Below are positions 9,827 through 20,494 of a stretch of DNA of 53,098 bases, piece by piece. Source of the DNA: Nitrospirales bacterium (lineage in GTDB: Bacteria; Nitrospirota; Nitrospiria; Nitrospirales; UBA8639); the NCBI GenBank assembly GCA_021604105.1, contig BQIW01000024.1, positions 1-53,098 on the forward strand. Reading direction: 5' to 3'. Numbering within the stretch: position 1 is the stretch's first letter; the number at the start of each line of letters is the position of its first letter. The notes beneath the pieces are model-generated. The model was given only the letters and a program-made list of their open reading frames with translations, did not search any database and had not been told where the DNA came from. The position numbers and the translations under genes are program-made.

Positions 9827-11653
9827 TTACTTTAACGGCGGCACCTCGCGACGCTTCGGGGATGCATAATTTACCAGATAGTCAAATAATCGGATGAGCC
9901 GACTCCCTTGGCGCTTTTGATCCGTCCAATGCCCAATCATTCCGATAGTTCGCGACAAAATGAAGAAACCATTGAGGCTATCAACCGGGAAACCGATATC
10001 GACTAACACCGCCGCCATGGTTCCATCGACATTGAGAATGAGATTATCTTTTTTGACAGCAGTAATTTTTTCGACTTCCAAAGCAAAATCCAAGTGCGGA
10101 GTGGCCATATTCAAACTTTTTACGTACCCAACCAACTCTTTCACCCGCTTATCCGGGTTTTTCAAGCTTTTGACACGATGACCGATTCCCGGAACCGGTC
10201 CCACATTTTTCTTCATGTAGACGAGGAAATCATCGACCGAAAGTTTGTTGTCGATCGCATATTTAAACCATCGCCCCGCGTCCGTCACAGCACCACCAAA
10301 ACGCGGGCCGATCATAATCATACCCGCCGCAACCGCCTGAGATAATCCTATTCCAGCACAAGCAGCAATAATCGTGGTCAAGGCTCCACTCACGCAAGGA
10401 CCATGATCTGCGGACAGCATGATAATTCGTTTAATGATTTCGGCTTCCTGTTTGGAGACAAGACGATTGTCCCACAGCAACCCGATAACATGAGGGATAT
10501 CATATCCGTTATTGATCAGTTCAGAAGCCGGATACCCTTGATAAAGCGGTTCATCGCCCCTGTCGTCACTGATGGTGGAACGAATCAGCGGCGTCACCAG
10601 CACTTCCCCTTCCTTCATGCTCTCTTGAACCGTTTTGGGAAGCCTTGGCATGTCCGGTGCAGCCAAATCCGGTATAGGCTTGACTTGTCCACTTTTCAGT
10701 AACTCTTCGTGGGTGGCCTTGATAGCCGGCCCCAGAGCCCCAAAGGTATCCGGCACAATCGCGCCAGATTTTTTTAAGGCTTCAGATTTTGCCCGCGCAG
10801 ATCCCTCGCCCTTCAATCCTTCTTTCGCCCCGGCATGCCCGAACTTCATTCCCTTTGGAAGACTCTCTTGACAAAAGCCTGATACGACCGCGAGTAATTT
10901 AATGCGGCGTTTCTTGGCCCCGTACCATTCGGCGGCCCGTTCTTCCAAATCTCCGCCCATTTCCCCGACAATGACGACCGCCTTGGTTTGTGGATCGTTT
11001 TCAAACATTTCCAGATAGCTGACATAGTCGGTTCCCGGATAGGCATCACCTCCAATACCGATCGCCGTGGTGATGCCGTCTGCAAATTGGGAACAAATCC
11101 AAATAATCTCGTTCGACAATCCCCCGGACTTGGTGATCACCCCGAAGGAACCAGGACGATAGAGTTTGCACGCCACCAAATTATCAAACGCTCCCCCAAT
11201 CACTCCGAGGCGACATTCTCCTGCCGACACCACCCCAATTGAGGAAGGACCATTAAAGGTCTTCCCAAGCTTACGGGCATGCTTACCCAAAAGTTTGGCA
11301 TCTTTTTCAGGCACCCCTTCGGTGATCATGGAGACAGTTTTAATATGCGGGTCATTCAAGGCTTCCATGGTACCGGCATAGGCCCGGTCTGCTCCGATAT
11401 AGACCAGACTTGTGTTAATCTCCGGGTGGTTGGCAGTCGCTTCAGCGACAGTTTTATAAATGGGGATCATTATTAACTCGGTCCCACAAATGATCTCATT
11501 GGTCTTTCCCGCATCGGGAGGATAGACAAACGCAGAGACATTTAATGGTTGCTTAATCATGTACCGGAACTCAGCCATACGACGAGCGGCATTTACCCCA
11601 GCCACCCCGCCTTGAATGACGACATGCGTGTCTTTCGTTGCAAGAATACTCAT
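9827..11653 (-). CDS. aclA: ATP-citrate lyase large subunit (AclA)
   Basis: 608 residues, matching the Chlorobium AclA size. The N-terminal half is a succinyl-CoA-synthetase-alpha-like CoA domain with the phosphohistidine motif FGHAGAKEGLKGEG. The C-terminal half is a citrate-synthase-like domain (LSADHGPCVSGALTTII, GPVPGIGHRVKSLKNPDKR). Together with AclB it cleaves citrate with ATP and CoA into acetyl-CoA and oxaloacetate, the defining step of the reductive TCA cycle. ATG 11653; 35 bases separate it from aclB. Confidence 0.97.
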   Translation of the reverse strand: MSILATKDTHVVIQGGVAGVNAARRMAEFRYMIKQPLNVSAFVYPPDAGKTNEIICGTELIMIPIYKTVAEATANHPEINTSLVYIGADRAYAGTMEALNDPHIKTVSMITEGVPEKDAKLLGKHARKLGKTFNGPSSIGVVSAGECRLGVIGGAFDNLVACKLYRPGSFGVITKSGGLSNEIIWICSQFADGITTAIGIGGDAYPGTDYVSYLEMFENDPQTKAVVIVGEMGGDLEERAAEWYGAKKRRIKLLAVVSGFCQESLPKGMKFGHAGAKEGLKGEGSARAKSEALKKSGAIVPDTFGALGPAIKATHEELLKSGQVKPIPDLAAPDMPRLPKTVQESMKEGEVLVTPLIRSTISDDRGDEPLYQGYPASELINNGYDIPHVIGLLWDNRLVSKQEAEIIKRIIMLSADHGPCVSGALTTIIAACAGIGLSQAVAAGMIMIGPRFGGAVTDAGRWFKYAIDNKLSVDDFLVYMKKNVGPVPGIGHRVKSLKNPDKRVKELVGYVKSLNMATPHLDFALEVEKITAVKKDNLILNVDGTMAAVLVDIGFPVDSLNGFFILSRTIGMIGHWTDQKRQGSRLIRLFDYLVNYASPKRREVPPLK

Positions 11654-11688
11654 CGAAACGGTCTCCTACATCTTCAAGGTCTAATATG

Positions 11689-12885
11689 TTATTTTGCGGC
11701 CATAGCCATATCGACAATGTCCGTTAACGGCGTTTTGCGGTCAAATACCTGAATATCAAAACCCTCATCCTGGAGCGCACGCATGGCCGCTAATCCCTGC
11801 AATTCGTTTGGACCACCCCGGCGCACCCAAATTTTGACACCCTCTAGCTTGCCTTCCTCTTTGGCCTTTCGAAACGCGTTGATAATGCCCCCAAAGGTCT
11901 TTTTGACATCGGTAAAATTCGCAATCGCTCCACCCACAATAATATGCTTGATACCAGGCAACGAGCAGACTTTTTCCGTCAGAACTTCCACTGCCCAGTC
12001 CGGTGGATCGCCTGAATATTCTGCATAATTTGCAAGTTTGCCACCACGGGCCACCACCGCATCTGAATAATAAACGCTAGCTCCTCCACCGGCGGGTAAC
12101 ATCGCAATATTGCCGCCGGGAATCTCAATGAGTTTAACCGAGCCTTTTACCTTGGCATCAACCGCCATGACCTCTTCTTCATTTTTGGTATAGGCACGCC
12201 CAAACTCAGCAGCAAACGGAAAGGTCCAGTCCTTATGCCGGAACTTAGCATCACCATCCAGAAGGGTCACCGCATCCAGAGCCATAAGTTCTCCCTTGAC
12301 ACTGAGCACAACCGGATTCACTTCTACGTATTGAGCATCTTCATTATCAAAACAGGCATATAATTTCTTCAAAAATTCCGCCATTTTAGCGGCCGTATCG
12401 CCGGAAAACCCGGCATCCTTTACCAGGGAGGAAAGCGCTGAATCCGACAGGGTCTCACCGGTTTCGATGGAGACATGCTTGACCTTATCCCAATTAGATT
12501 CCACTTCGATGCCACCACAGGTTGCCACCAAGAGGTCCACTCCATCGCGCGTTGATTTGGCCGCGGCATAATATTCTTCTTTGTGATCAACCGCCTCGGA
12601 AACAATCACCTGCTTAATCGTCAGGGTTTCCAGTTTTTTGCCAAGCATTTCGCGCACAGCCGCTTTTGCCGCGGCTAAATCCAATCCCACTTTGACTAAC
12701 CCCAATTTAAAACGAGAGCCAAGTGCTTCATGCGCTTTGACTACCAGTTTATTTTTTTGAAGCCAATCATTGACCTGAGATAATTGATCAAATTCCTCAC
12801 TCGAGGTCACGACAGCATAGTTGGGAGTTGAAATCCCCCATTTTCGCAATAAGCCCATTCCCGGGCCTTCAAGAACTTTTGCCAT
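11689..12885 (-). CDS. aclB: ATP-citrate lyase small subunit (AclB)
   Basis: 398 residues, the length of Chlorobium AclB. It is an ATP-grasp protein related to succinyl-CoA synthetase beta: KNKLVVKAHEALGSRFKLG near 44-62, VEVNPVVLSVKGELMALDA near 192-210 and a GGGASVYYSD turn near 269. ATG 12885 has a strong GAAGGAAGGG ribosome site. It is the first gene of the seven-gene rTCA block and carries the shared promoter described separately at 12966-12994. It forms the ATP- and citrate-binding half of the lyase with AclA. Confidence 0.96.
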   Translation of the reverse strand: MAKVLEGPGMGLLRKWGISTPNYAVVTSSEEFDQLSQVNDWLQKNKLVVKAHEALGSRFKLGLVKVGLDLAAAKAAVREMLGKKLETLTIKQVIVSEAVDHKEEYYAAAKSTRDGVDLLVATCGGIEVESNWDKVKHVSIETGETLSDSALSSLVKDAGFSGDTAAKMAEFLKKLYACFDNEDAQYVEVNPVVLSVKGELMALDAVTLLDGDAKFRHKDWTFPFAAEFGRAYTKNEEEVMAVDAKVKGSVKLIEIPGGNIAMLPAGGGASVYYSDAVVARGGKLANYAEYSGDPPDWAVEVLTEKVCSLPGIKHIIVGGAIANFTDVKKTFGGIINAFRKAKEEGKLEGVKIWVRRGGPNELQGLAAMRALQDEGFDIQVFDRKTPLTDIVDMAMAAK

Positions 12886-12965
12886 AATCCAACCCTTCCT
12901 TCAGGGACCCATCATAATGGTTAAGGACAAACGTAGCACAACCCGCCTGCCGCGCGGAACGGTGC

Positions 12966-12994
12966 ATTGTACGAATGCCCTCCTCCCGCTGCAA
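12966..12994 (-). promoter_or_regulatory. Predicted sigma-70 promoter of aclB operon
   Basis: On the minus strand TTGCAG (12989-12994) and TACAAT (12966-12971) are separated by exactly 17 bases, a near-consensus sigma-70 pair. A start near 12959 would give a leader of about 75 bases to the aclB ATG. The same boxes and spacing recur upstream of the isocitrate dehydrogenase gene. Confidence 0.75.
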
Positions 12995-13033
12995 TCAATC
13001 AAAAGACCCATGAACCCCTTTCAAAAGTCCCAG
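12995..13033 (-). promoter_or_regulatory. Tandem direct-repeat operator upstream of aclB promoter
   Basis: Two minus-strand half-sites, GGGTCTTTTGA (12999-13009) and GGGACTTTTGA (13021-13031), lie 22 bases apart, the nearer one four bases upstream of the -35 box. A closely similar pair stands at the same distance from the isocitrate dehydrogenase promoter. Placement suggests a transcription activator binding site; the protein is unknown. Confidence 0.65.
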
Positions 13034-13338
13034 TTCCCCCACGTGGAATGCCCATAGGAACACCACCACACTCTTAAGAGAAAACCTATTTAAAATTAAT
13101 TAGTTGAGATGAGAAGACCCCCATCCCTACCCTTAGCCCAGGCTTCCTTAAGTTAACCCCGCAATCGCCTACGCTCTCTCCTGCTATGAGAAAACCCCCT
13201 GCCATGCCCTAGCCATCCATCTTGTTGCTTTAAAAAGCCATGAACTTTACTCGATAAATTTTTGTATTTCGTGACAACCTTGGATTTAGGGGTCTCGTCA
13301 TCATTCATAGCACCTTCAACACCTGGAAAAAGATCTTG

Positions 13339-14013
13339 TCAGAATGCCTCCTGACTCCTGCGACTTAATTGGTAAAGAAACCCCTTCTTTTCTACTCCAG
13401 CATCTTTTCGTGGAGGCCAGTTGAGCGGGATTTCTTCTATTGCCACGATAAACTTCTCTTTGAATCCACGTTCGATGGTATCCAACCCTAGTCGATTTGG
13501 ATCACAAAAAAGGCTTTTTCCCCTTGGAGCCAGCACCTGCTCTAAAACGCGTGAAATATTCGCTAAAATCCCCTCGTCATAAAAAACCTCACTGCCCAAC
13601 ACCAAATCATAGAGTTCTTTTGGTTCTATCGTTTCCGACCAATTCAACCTGCATGTGTCAAAATTGCTGATATGATTCAAACGACAGGATTCCTTTACCG
13701 CTTCAAGGGTAATAGGCACCATATCTGAAAACATGGTGAATGCCCCGAGCCGAACAGCAACGACTCCGGCCAACCCTGTCCCACAGCCAATTTCCAGAAC
13801 CTTGACGCCTTGCAGTTTTGATGGGAAAAACCAATGAATGAGACATTCTGATATGGCCACCTCAGATGGCCAAATTCGATCCCAGTACCCCCATCCGAGG
13901 GATTCGTCATCCCCGGCATCTAATGGGGTTTCAATAGAGATGTCTCGCTTGGCCTTACAGACAATGGGAATATCTCCGATTTTTGGTAGGGTCACAACTT
14001 TCACATGACTCAC
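13339..14013 (-). CDS. Class I SAM-dependent methyltransferase, protein-lysine type
   Basis: 224 residues from GTG 14013, preceded by GGGGAAGG eight bases away. A longer reading frame to 14073 would start inside the terminator of the upstream gene, so the shorter start is preferred. The SAM-binding motif VKVLEIGCGTGLAGVVAVRLGA lies near 73-94, following WGYWDRIWPSEVAISECL. This layout resembles the Methyltransf_16 group (ETF-beta lysine methyltransferase and relatives). The substrate cannot be inferred with confidence. It lies 109 bases downstream of isocitrate dehydrogenase but is probably transcribed separately or by readthrough. Confidence 0.8.
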   Translation of the reverse strand: MSHVKVVTLPKIGDIPIVCKAKRDISIETPLDAGDDESLGWGYWDRIWPSEVAISECLIHWFFPSKLQGVKVLEIGCGTGLAGVVAVRLGAFTMFSDMVPITLEAVKESCRLNHISNFDTCRLNWSETIEPKELYDLVLGSEVFYDEGILANISRVLEQVLAPRGKSLFCDPNRLGLDTIERGFKEKFIVAIEEIPLNWPPRKDAGVEKKGFLYQLSRRSQEAF

Positions 14014-14029
14014 AGGAAATACCTTCCCC

Positions 14030-14066
14030 AAAAAAGCCGAGCCGGGCTCCGATCGGAGCCCGGCTC
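14030..14066 (-). terminator. Intrinsic terminator of isocitrate dehydrogenase gene
   Basis: A perfect 12-bp stem (14039-14050 with 14055-14066, GAGCCGGGCTCC and its complement) closes on the tetraloop GATC. On the minus strand it is followed by a short GGC and six T (14030-14035). It starts 56 bases after the stop codon of the upstream gene. Confidence 0.93.
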
Positions 14067-14122
14067 GTTGCACACATCCCCAGTATAAGAATAATACCGG
14101 AAGATCAGCCTACGTTGAGAAC

Positions 14123-16381
<2,259 letters not shown>

Positions 16382-16493
16382 CTAAGAACACGTTTTTCCT
16401 GGAACAAACTTGCCTCAAATACGCCATGGGGGAACTCTACAAGCGGTTAAGTTGAAATTTGTAAACCAATCCTCATGCCGTGACAAGAAAACC

Positions 16494-16522
16494 ATTGTAA
16501 GAATGGTGTCACCCTTCTGCAA
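16494..16522 (-). promoter_or_regulatory. Predicted sigma-70 promoter of isocitrate dehydrogenase
   Basis: Minus-strand TTGCAG (16517-16522), 17-base spacer, TACAAT (16494-16499). Boxes and spacing are identical to the aclB promoter although most of the spacer differs, as expected for a functional rather than simply duplicated element. Confidence 0.75.
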
Positions 16523-16563
16523 TCAATCAAAGGACCCATGCCGCAACGAATCAAAAGTCTCAG
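16523..16563 (-). promoter_or_regulatory. Tandem direct-repeat operator upstream of icd promoter
   Basis: Half-sites GGGTCCTTTGA (16527-16537) and GAGACTTTTGA (16551-16561) on the minus strand are 24 bases apart; the nearer is four bases from the -35 box, as at aclB. The bases between the half-sites are not conserved. Confidence 0.65.
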
Positions 16564-16717
16564 GAAAGATGCGGAAAAAGGGGAAGTTTTCGAACAATTT
16601 ATCCAAAAAAGTTCACCCTAATAGAAACATGAAGCTTGAGGAATAATTAAGAAAAACCCTTGCAAACGAATTTCATGAAATTTATCAATCGAGAAGTAGA
16701 AAAGTCTTAGAGGGACT

Positions 16718-18034
16718 CTAAAGAAGTTGTTGCCAACTGAGGGTCGCAACCGGAAGCACTCGAAGGGACGCGGCGATCGGACAGGTATCCAGAGTCATCT
16801 TCACCTCGCCATTTAGTATCTGCACTTGGTCCGCCAAGAGGGCACCCTGAATGACTGAACTCCCAATTCCACCGTCAAACGTCATTTGCCCAGTGACAAT
16901 TATGAGCCCTTCCCAATGAAAAGGCGCGGAAACGCTTAGATTTCCCTTTACCAACAGCATGCCATATCCATTGAGGTTCTGAACGGCAAAGCGGCTCGAA
17001 AATCCACCTGCAAGCGGTTCTGCATACACAATGGCAGGATGCCCAGGAGCCCCCAGGTTCACACCGATAAGATCCCCTGAAATGACCTGGGCGCTTCCTT
17101 TGAGACTATCTAAAGCCTTGACTAAATCCAGGGATGCTGTGCCCACTTGTGGAGTCGAAGGATTTCCTGTGAAAGTGGCCATTCCTGCCAACGCACCTGC
17201 AGGCCCCAACTGCACTGGAGGACGGCCTCCTGCCAGTAGCCCACAATCATCAAATCCTTGAACGGCTACGGTTCCGCCAGCGAATATGACCTGGCTCTTC
17301 GCATATACCGGTGCCAACAATGGGGGACCGGACGGGCGTGCAACCTCCACCTGAATCATGGACGTGGCACCTTCCACCTGGCCCTGGCTGATGATGATTT
17401 CAACTGGGGAATATGGTGTAGGATTGGCTGAGGTAAATGCTGTTGGGATAAGTCCGCTTTCTGATGAAAATCCATAGAAAACCAGGTTGCCTGGGTGATT
17501 TATTGAATGAGTCGCGGTTACTCCATCCCCATCTTGGTAGTGAGGGGTCAGAGGGGTATGCCCCGCCCGTTCCGCATCATGCTCGGTTTTATGACGAATT
17601 TTAGTCCAGTAAGGTAGAACAGTTTGCACACTATTTGGAAGAACAGCCGTATTCGTGAGATTTCCACTCAAAGGAAAATAGTTGGTGAAAACCCCTGAAT
17701 ATTCCGGATCATTCTGTGGTTTCCAGTCAGAGGACAACACATAGGCTGACCAATTTGCTTGCAGGATGGGAGAAGGATCGCCGAGATACCCTGAGGTTGA
17801 CAAGGAAGATCCACCTAAACGAACCACGGTTTCTGCAATGCCCGCCTCTGCGGCATAGAACGTTGTCATGGCCCTTCGGAAATTTCCACTGATTTGTAGA
17901 TCGGTAGACGTGGCAAACAGAATGGTCGCACCCATAATGGAGGAAATAGCGACCAACAACAAGGCTGCAATGAGCGCTCCACCCATGGAGTTGTGCCAAG
18001 ACCTCAATCCTGCATGGCTATGGAATCCCCTCAT
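16718..18034 (-). CDS. PilX-like type IV pilus assembly protein
   Basis: 438 residues. Near the N-terminus, GGALIAALLLVAISSIMGATILF (about 18-40) is a hydrophobic helix, followed by TDLQISGNFRRAMTTFYAAEAGI, a signature of PilX_N-type proteins. No clean class III prepilin cleavage site (G followed by F) is visible. The remainder is a long non-conserved extracellular region. It overlaps the PilW-like gene by four bases, and the order FimT-PilV-PilW-PilX is that of minor pseudopilin operons. A PilY1 adhesin gene, often next, is absent here. Confidence 0.8.
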   Translation of the reverse strand: MRGFHSHAGLRSWHNSMGGALIAALLLVAISSIMGATILFATSTDLQISGNFRRAMTTFYAAEAGIAETVVRLGGSSLSTSGYLGDPSPILQANWSAYVLSSDWKPQNDPEYSGVFTNYFPLSGNLTNTAVLPNSVQTVLPYWTKIRHKTEHDAERAGHTPLTPHYQDGDGVTATHSINHPGNLVFYGFSSESGLIPTAFTSANPTPYSPVEIIISQGQVEGATSMIQVEVARPSGPPLLAPVYAKSQVIFAGGTVAVQGFDDCGLLAGGRPPVQLGPAGALAGMATFTGNPSTPQVGTASLDLVKALDSLKGSAQVISGDLIGVNLGAPGHPAIVYAEPLAGGFSSRFAVQNLNGYGMLLVKGNLSVSAPFHWEGLIIVTGQMTFDGGIGSSVIQGALLADQVQILNGEVKMTLDTCPIAASLRVLPVATLSWQQLL

Positions 18035-18639
18035 GATTGCCTATTTCTCATCGTGATTCTTGAATGGAGAGTCACCGTTCGATATCCACCGTTTTTGGCA
18101 TACTGTGGATCGGGGCGTGACGTTCGGGCTGTCACAGAAATTCTCACTTGTCGTATAGCTTTGGAATTTGTAGTCGAGTTCCCACCCCGATCAAGATAGT
18201 CTACGACAAACGCTTCAATGTCCTCACCAAATGGTTGATTTCCTCCACCGGTATTTCGCCGCAGCACTTGGGTCTTGGCATCATAGACAAAGACAATCGA
18301 TTCATTGGCATCATTGGTGATGCCATTACCATTTATATCAGCCCTTATAGAGAGTTTTTCTGGATCATACGTAATGCCCTCAAAATCATTAGTAAGATCG
18401 GTATCACGATTCACTCCGCGAGGATCATAACCCGCCATCAGGATTTCCCGGGTTACCAAATCCACCACCACACGAGCCTGTTGCTGCATGTCCAAGATCT
18501 GCTCTCTTACGCTCTGGGCTTTGAGTTCTTGGATATACAGGGCATAGACCACATTCACTGTCAGGAGACTCAGACCCAGGGCCACCACGACCTCCACGAG
18601 TGTATACCCCTGAGAGGCCCCTATCGAAATGCGTGTCAT
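18031..18639 (-). CDS. PilW-like minor pseudopilin
   Basis: 202 residues from ATG 18639; a GTG at 18651 is an alternative, and a longer frame to 18822 overlaps the upstream gene and is unlikely. The class III prepilin motif reads GYTLVEVVVALGLSLLTVNVVYALY, with cleavage expected after the Gly near residue 10 and Glu at +5. DINGNGITNDANESIVF resembles a calcium-binding-like Asp/Asn loop often seen in PilW proteins. Likely part of the initiating minor-pilin complex. It ends with a four-base overlap onto the PilX-like gene. Confidence 0.8.
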   Translation of the reverse strand: MTRISIGASQGYTLVEVVVALGLSLLTVNVVYALYIQELKAQSVREQILDMQQQARVVVDLVTREILMAGYDPRGVNRDTDLTNDFEGITYDPEKLSIRADINGNGITNDANESIVFVYDAKTQVLRRNTGGGNQPFGEDIEAFVVDYLDRGGNSTTNSKAIRQVRISVTARTSRPDPQYAKNGGYRTVTLHSRITMRNRQS

Positions 18640-18653
18640 CTGCGTACTCACTT

Positions 18654-19070
18654 TTACTGTGTGAGAAAGGTAGTAAGTTTGGTGGTATGCGCATCCTGAT
18701 CCCATCGTACTTCGACCGTAACAGTGTGTAACCCGGGAATTGGAGTATGCGGTTGAATAGTGAGTGTTCGTTGATGATGACTTGCAGCGGCAATAGAGCC
18801 ATAGGGTTCCGTGTTGGTCCATGTACCGTTTAAGGAAACGGGCACTCCATCCCGCCGCACGTCTTCCATTTTTTCTTGGGCGAGGGTGACGGCTCTGGTC
18901 ATTTTTTCACTCGCGGTCATGCCCGTATGAGCGATAACGGAATAGCCGGCAAATCCAAGGAGCGCCAGGAAAACCACCACCAAGGCCATTAGCACTTCTA
19001 ACAAAGAAAACCCTCGTTGATCTCGAAGGCAAATCGTCAGTCTATATGGCTCATGAATCACGATGTTCAT
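18654..19070 (-). CDS. PilV-like minor pseudopilin
   Basis: 138 residues from ATG 19070. A 19-residue leader precedes RGFSLLEVLMALVVVFLALLG, a typical class III signal with cleavage between Gly and Phe and Glu at +5. A short globular part follows. The start overlaps the stop of the FimT/GspH-like gene by four bases, showing translational coupling. Family assignment rests on position and the N-terminal motif; minor pilins are too diverged to name more exactly. Confidence 0.82.
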   Translation of the reverse strand: MNIVIHEPYRLTICLRDQRGFSLLEVLMALVVVFLALLGFAGYSVIAHTGMTASEKMTRAVTLAQEKMEDVRRDGVPVSLNGTWTNTEPYGSIAAASHHQRTLTIQPHTPIPGLHTVTVEVRWDQDAHTTKLTTFLTQ

Positions 19071-19573
19071 GAAGACTTCACTTTTACCCTTCCGGTTATG
19101 CTAACCGTAATGATTCGTTTTCCGGCAGAATTGGACAGGGTAATAGAAGACAAACTGGACGCCGTTCCTCTTGGTAGAAAGGATGGATTGTTGGATGCCG
19201 TCATTTTGACGTCTCGATAGCTCTCTTGGATATCGCGAGTTACAAGATGCTCACCCAGGTCGATCTTTCCATTATTATTATCATCATCCAATAACACATA
19301 CCGGTAATTATCCTGAAAAAAGACTCGTTGCCTATTCCGCTCAACCACAGCCTTCATTTTTGCCCCTAAAAGGTCAGAAGAAACCTGCCTGGCTGCTCCA
19401 TTCAATCGCCAATGAGGTAACTGGGATACCAACCAAGTCTGAGCTAACATCAAGACTATACCGATTATGCCAAGCACAATGATCAATTCTGTGAGGGTAA
19501 ACCCTCTGGTACACAAACAGGATCTCTTCAGTCGTCTTATCCTTGTTTCAGTCACGTCTTGAAAAGATTTCAT
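19067..19573 (-). CDS. FimT/GspH-like minor pseudopilin
   Basis: 168 residues from ATG 19573 with a GAGGT ribosome site. A leader of about 24 residues ends in TRGFTLTELIIVLGIIGIVLMLAQ, a class III prepilin signal with Glu at +5. The GspH/FimT pattern continues with ARQVSSDLLGAKMKAVVERNRQRVFF. DDDNNNGKIDLGEH near 104-117 is an acidic loop. FimT-like pseudopilins help prime pilus assembly, and some bind DNA during uptake; that role here is conjecture. Confidence 0.82.
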   Translation of the reverse strand: MKSFQDVTETRIRRLKRSCLCTRGFTLTELIIVLGIIGIVLMLAQTWLVSQLPHWRLNGAARQVSSDLLGAKMKAVVERNRQRVFFQDNYRYVLLDDDNNNGKIDLGEHLVTRDIQESYRDVKMTASNNPSFLPRGTASSLSSITLSNSAGKRIITVSITGRVKVKSS

Positions 19574-19610
19574 GTGACCTCATATATGCCTTGCTGCATT
19601 CGTTGGATAC

Positions 19611-20384
19611 TTATAACAAGCCATGAAAATACCAGTTCCATAATTCTGTCCCCCATACCACCGCGATCAGGCCCCCGAGCGCTAAATACGGTCCGAAAGG
19701 AATGTATTGGCCCTTCTCAAGGACCTTCGAGGCAATCAACACAATCCCGATAACCGCTCCCACCACTGATCCCACCATCAGCGTAAGTATGGCCTGCTTC
19801 CATCCCAAAAAGGCTCCCACCATGGCCAAAAATTTAATATCGCCGCCCCCAATGCCTTCTTTTCCGAATAAAAAGGGACTGACCCACGCGAGAGCTAGTA
19901 AAACTCCTCCTCCCACCAACAGACCAAGAAGCGAGTTGACCCAGCCTGTCGGTAGCAGCAATGATGCGCACAAAAAACCAACTACAATTCCAGGTAATGT
20001 AATCACATCCGGAATGATTTTGTGGTCCCAATCAATCCACGACACTACAAGGAACACCGACACCAATCCCGCATACACGACCGTGGACCACGTGAGACCA
20101 AACCGCCAGACCACCAGGAGATAGCCCAGGCCATTTGCCAACTCAATGATGGGATATCTTTGCGGAATAGGCGCATGGCACGCTCGGCACCTCCCCAGCA
20201 GCCAAATAAAGCTCAAAAGAGGAACATTGTCATACCAGCATATCTGCCTTCCGCAATGAGGACATGCCGACCGAGGGGCCACCACAGATTGCCCCTTTGG
20301 CACTCGGTGCACACATACCGTCAAAAAACTTCCAATGATCGTTCCCAGAATAAAGACGCTCGGCCAAACAATCCAGTGAGACAT
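19611..20384 (-). CDS. pilD: Type IV prepilin peptidase / N-methyltransferase
   Basis: 257 residues from ATG 20384; a GTG at 20393 is an alternative start. The N-terminal domain has GSFLTVCVHRVPKG and the zinc-ligand pairs CPHCGRQICWYDNVPLLSF and CRACHAPIPQRYP. Several membrane helices follow. The aspartyl protease residues occur in SWIDWDHKIIPD and GIGGGDIKFLAM. It cleaves and N-methylates the class III leaders of pilins, including the four pseudopilins encoded next to it. A full two-activity PilD, judging from the cysteine domain. Confidence 0.95.
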   Translation of the reverse strand: MSHWIVWPSVFILGTIIGSFLTVCVHRVPKGQSVVAPRSACPHCGRQICWYDNVPLLSFIWLLGRCRACHAPIPQRYPIIELANGLGYLLVVWRFGLTWSTVVYAGLVSVFLVVSWIDWDHKIIPDVITLPGIVVGFLCASLLLPTGWVNSLLGLLVGGGVLLALAWVSPFLFGKEGIGGGDIKFLAMVGAFLGWKQAILTLMVGSVVGAVIGIVLIASKVLEKGQYIPFGPYLALGGLIAVVWGTELWNWYFHGLL

Positions 20385-20494
20385 AAAGATCACATATTAC
20401 GTAGTTAATTTGACTAGGGTGAGTTTACGTATTCTTTTGGTTTACAATCCTAAAATGACCTGATATTCTCCCTTAGATAATTCGCCTAGAGAAA

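Larger units (their letters stand above)
12886..13338. other. Intergenic leader of the rTCA block
   Basis: 453 bases between aclB and the methyltransferase gene. It contains the aclB ribosome site, a roughly 75-base untranslated leader and the promoter plus direct-repeat element at 12966-13033. Between 13034 and 13338 I see no gene, RNA or clear terminator. Confidence 0.7.

Noticed and set aside
18640-18822. Extended N-terminus for the PilW-like gene
   Set aside because: It would overlap the PilV-like gene for 169 bases and place the pilin signal in the interior; ATG 18639 fits the short leader expected.
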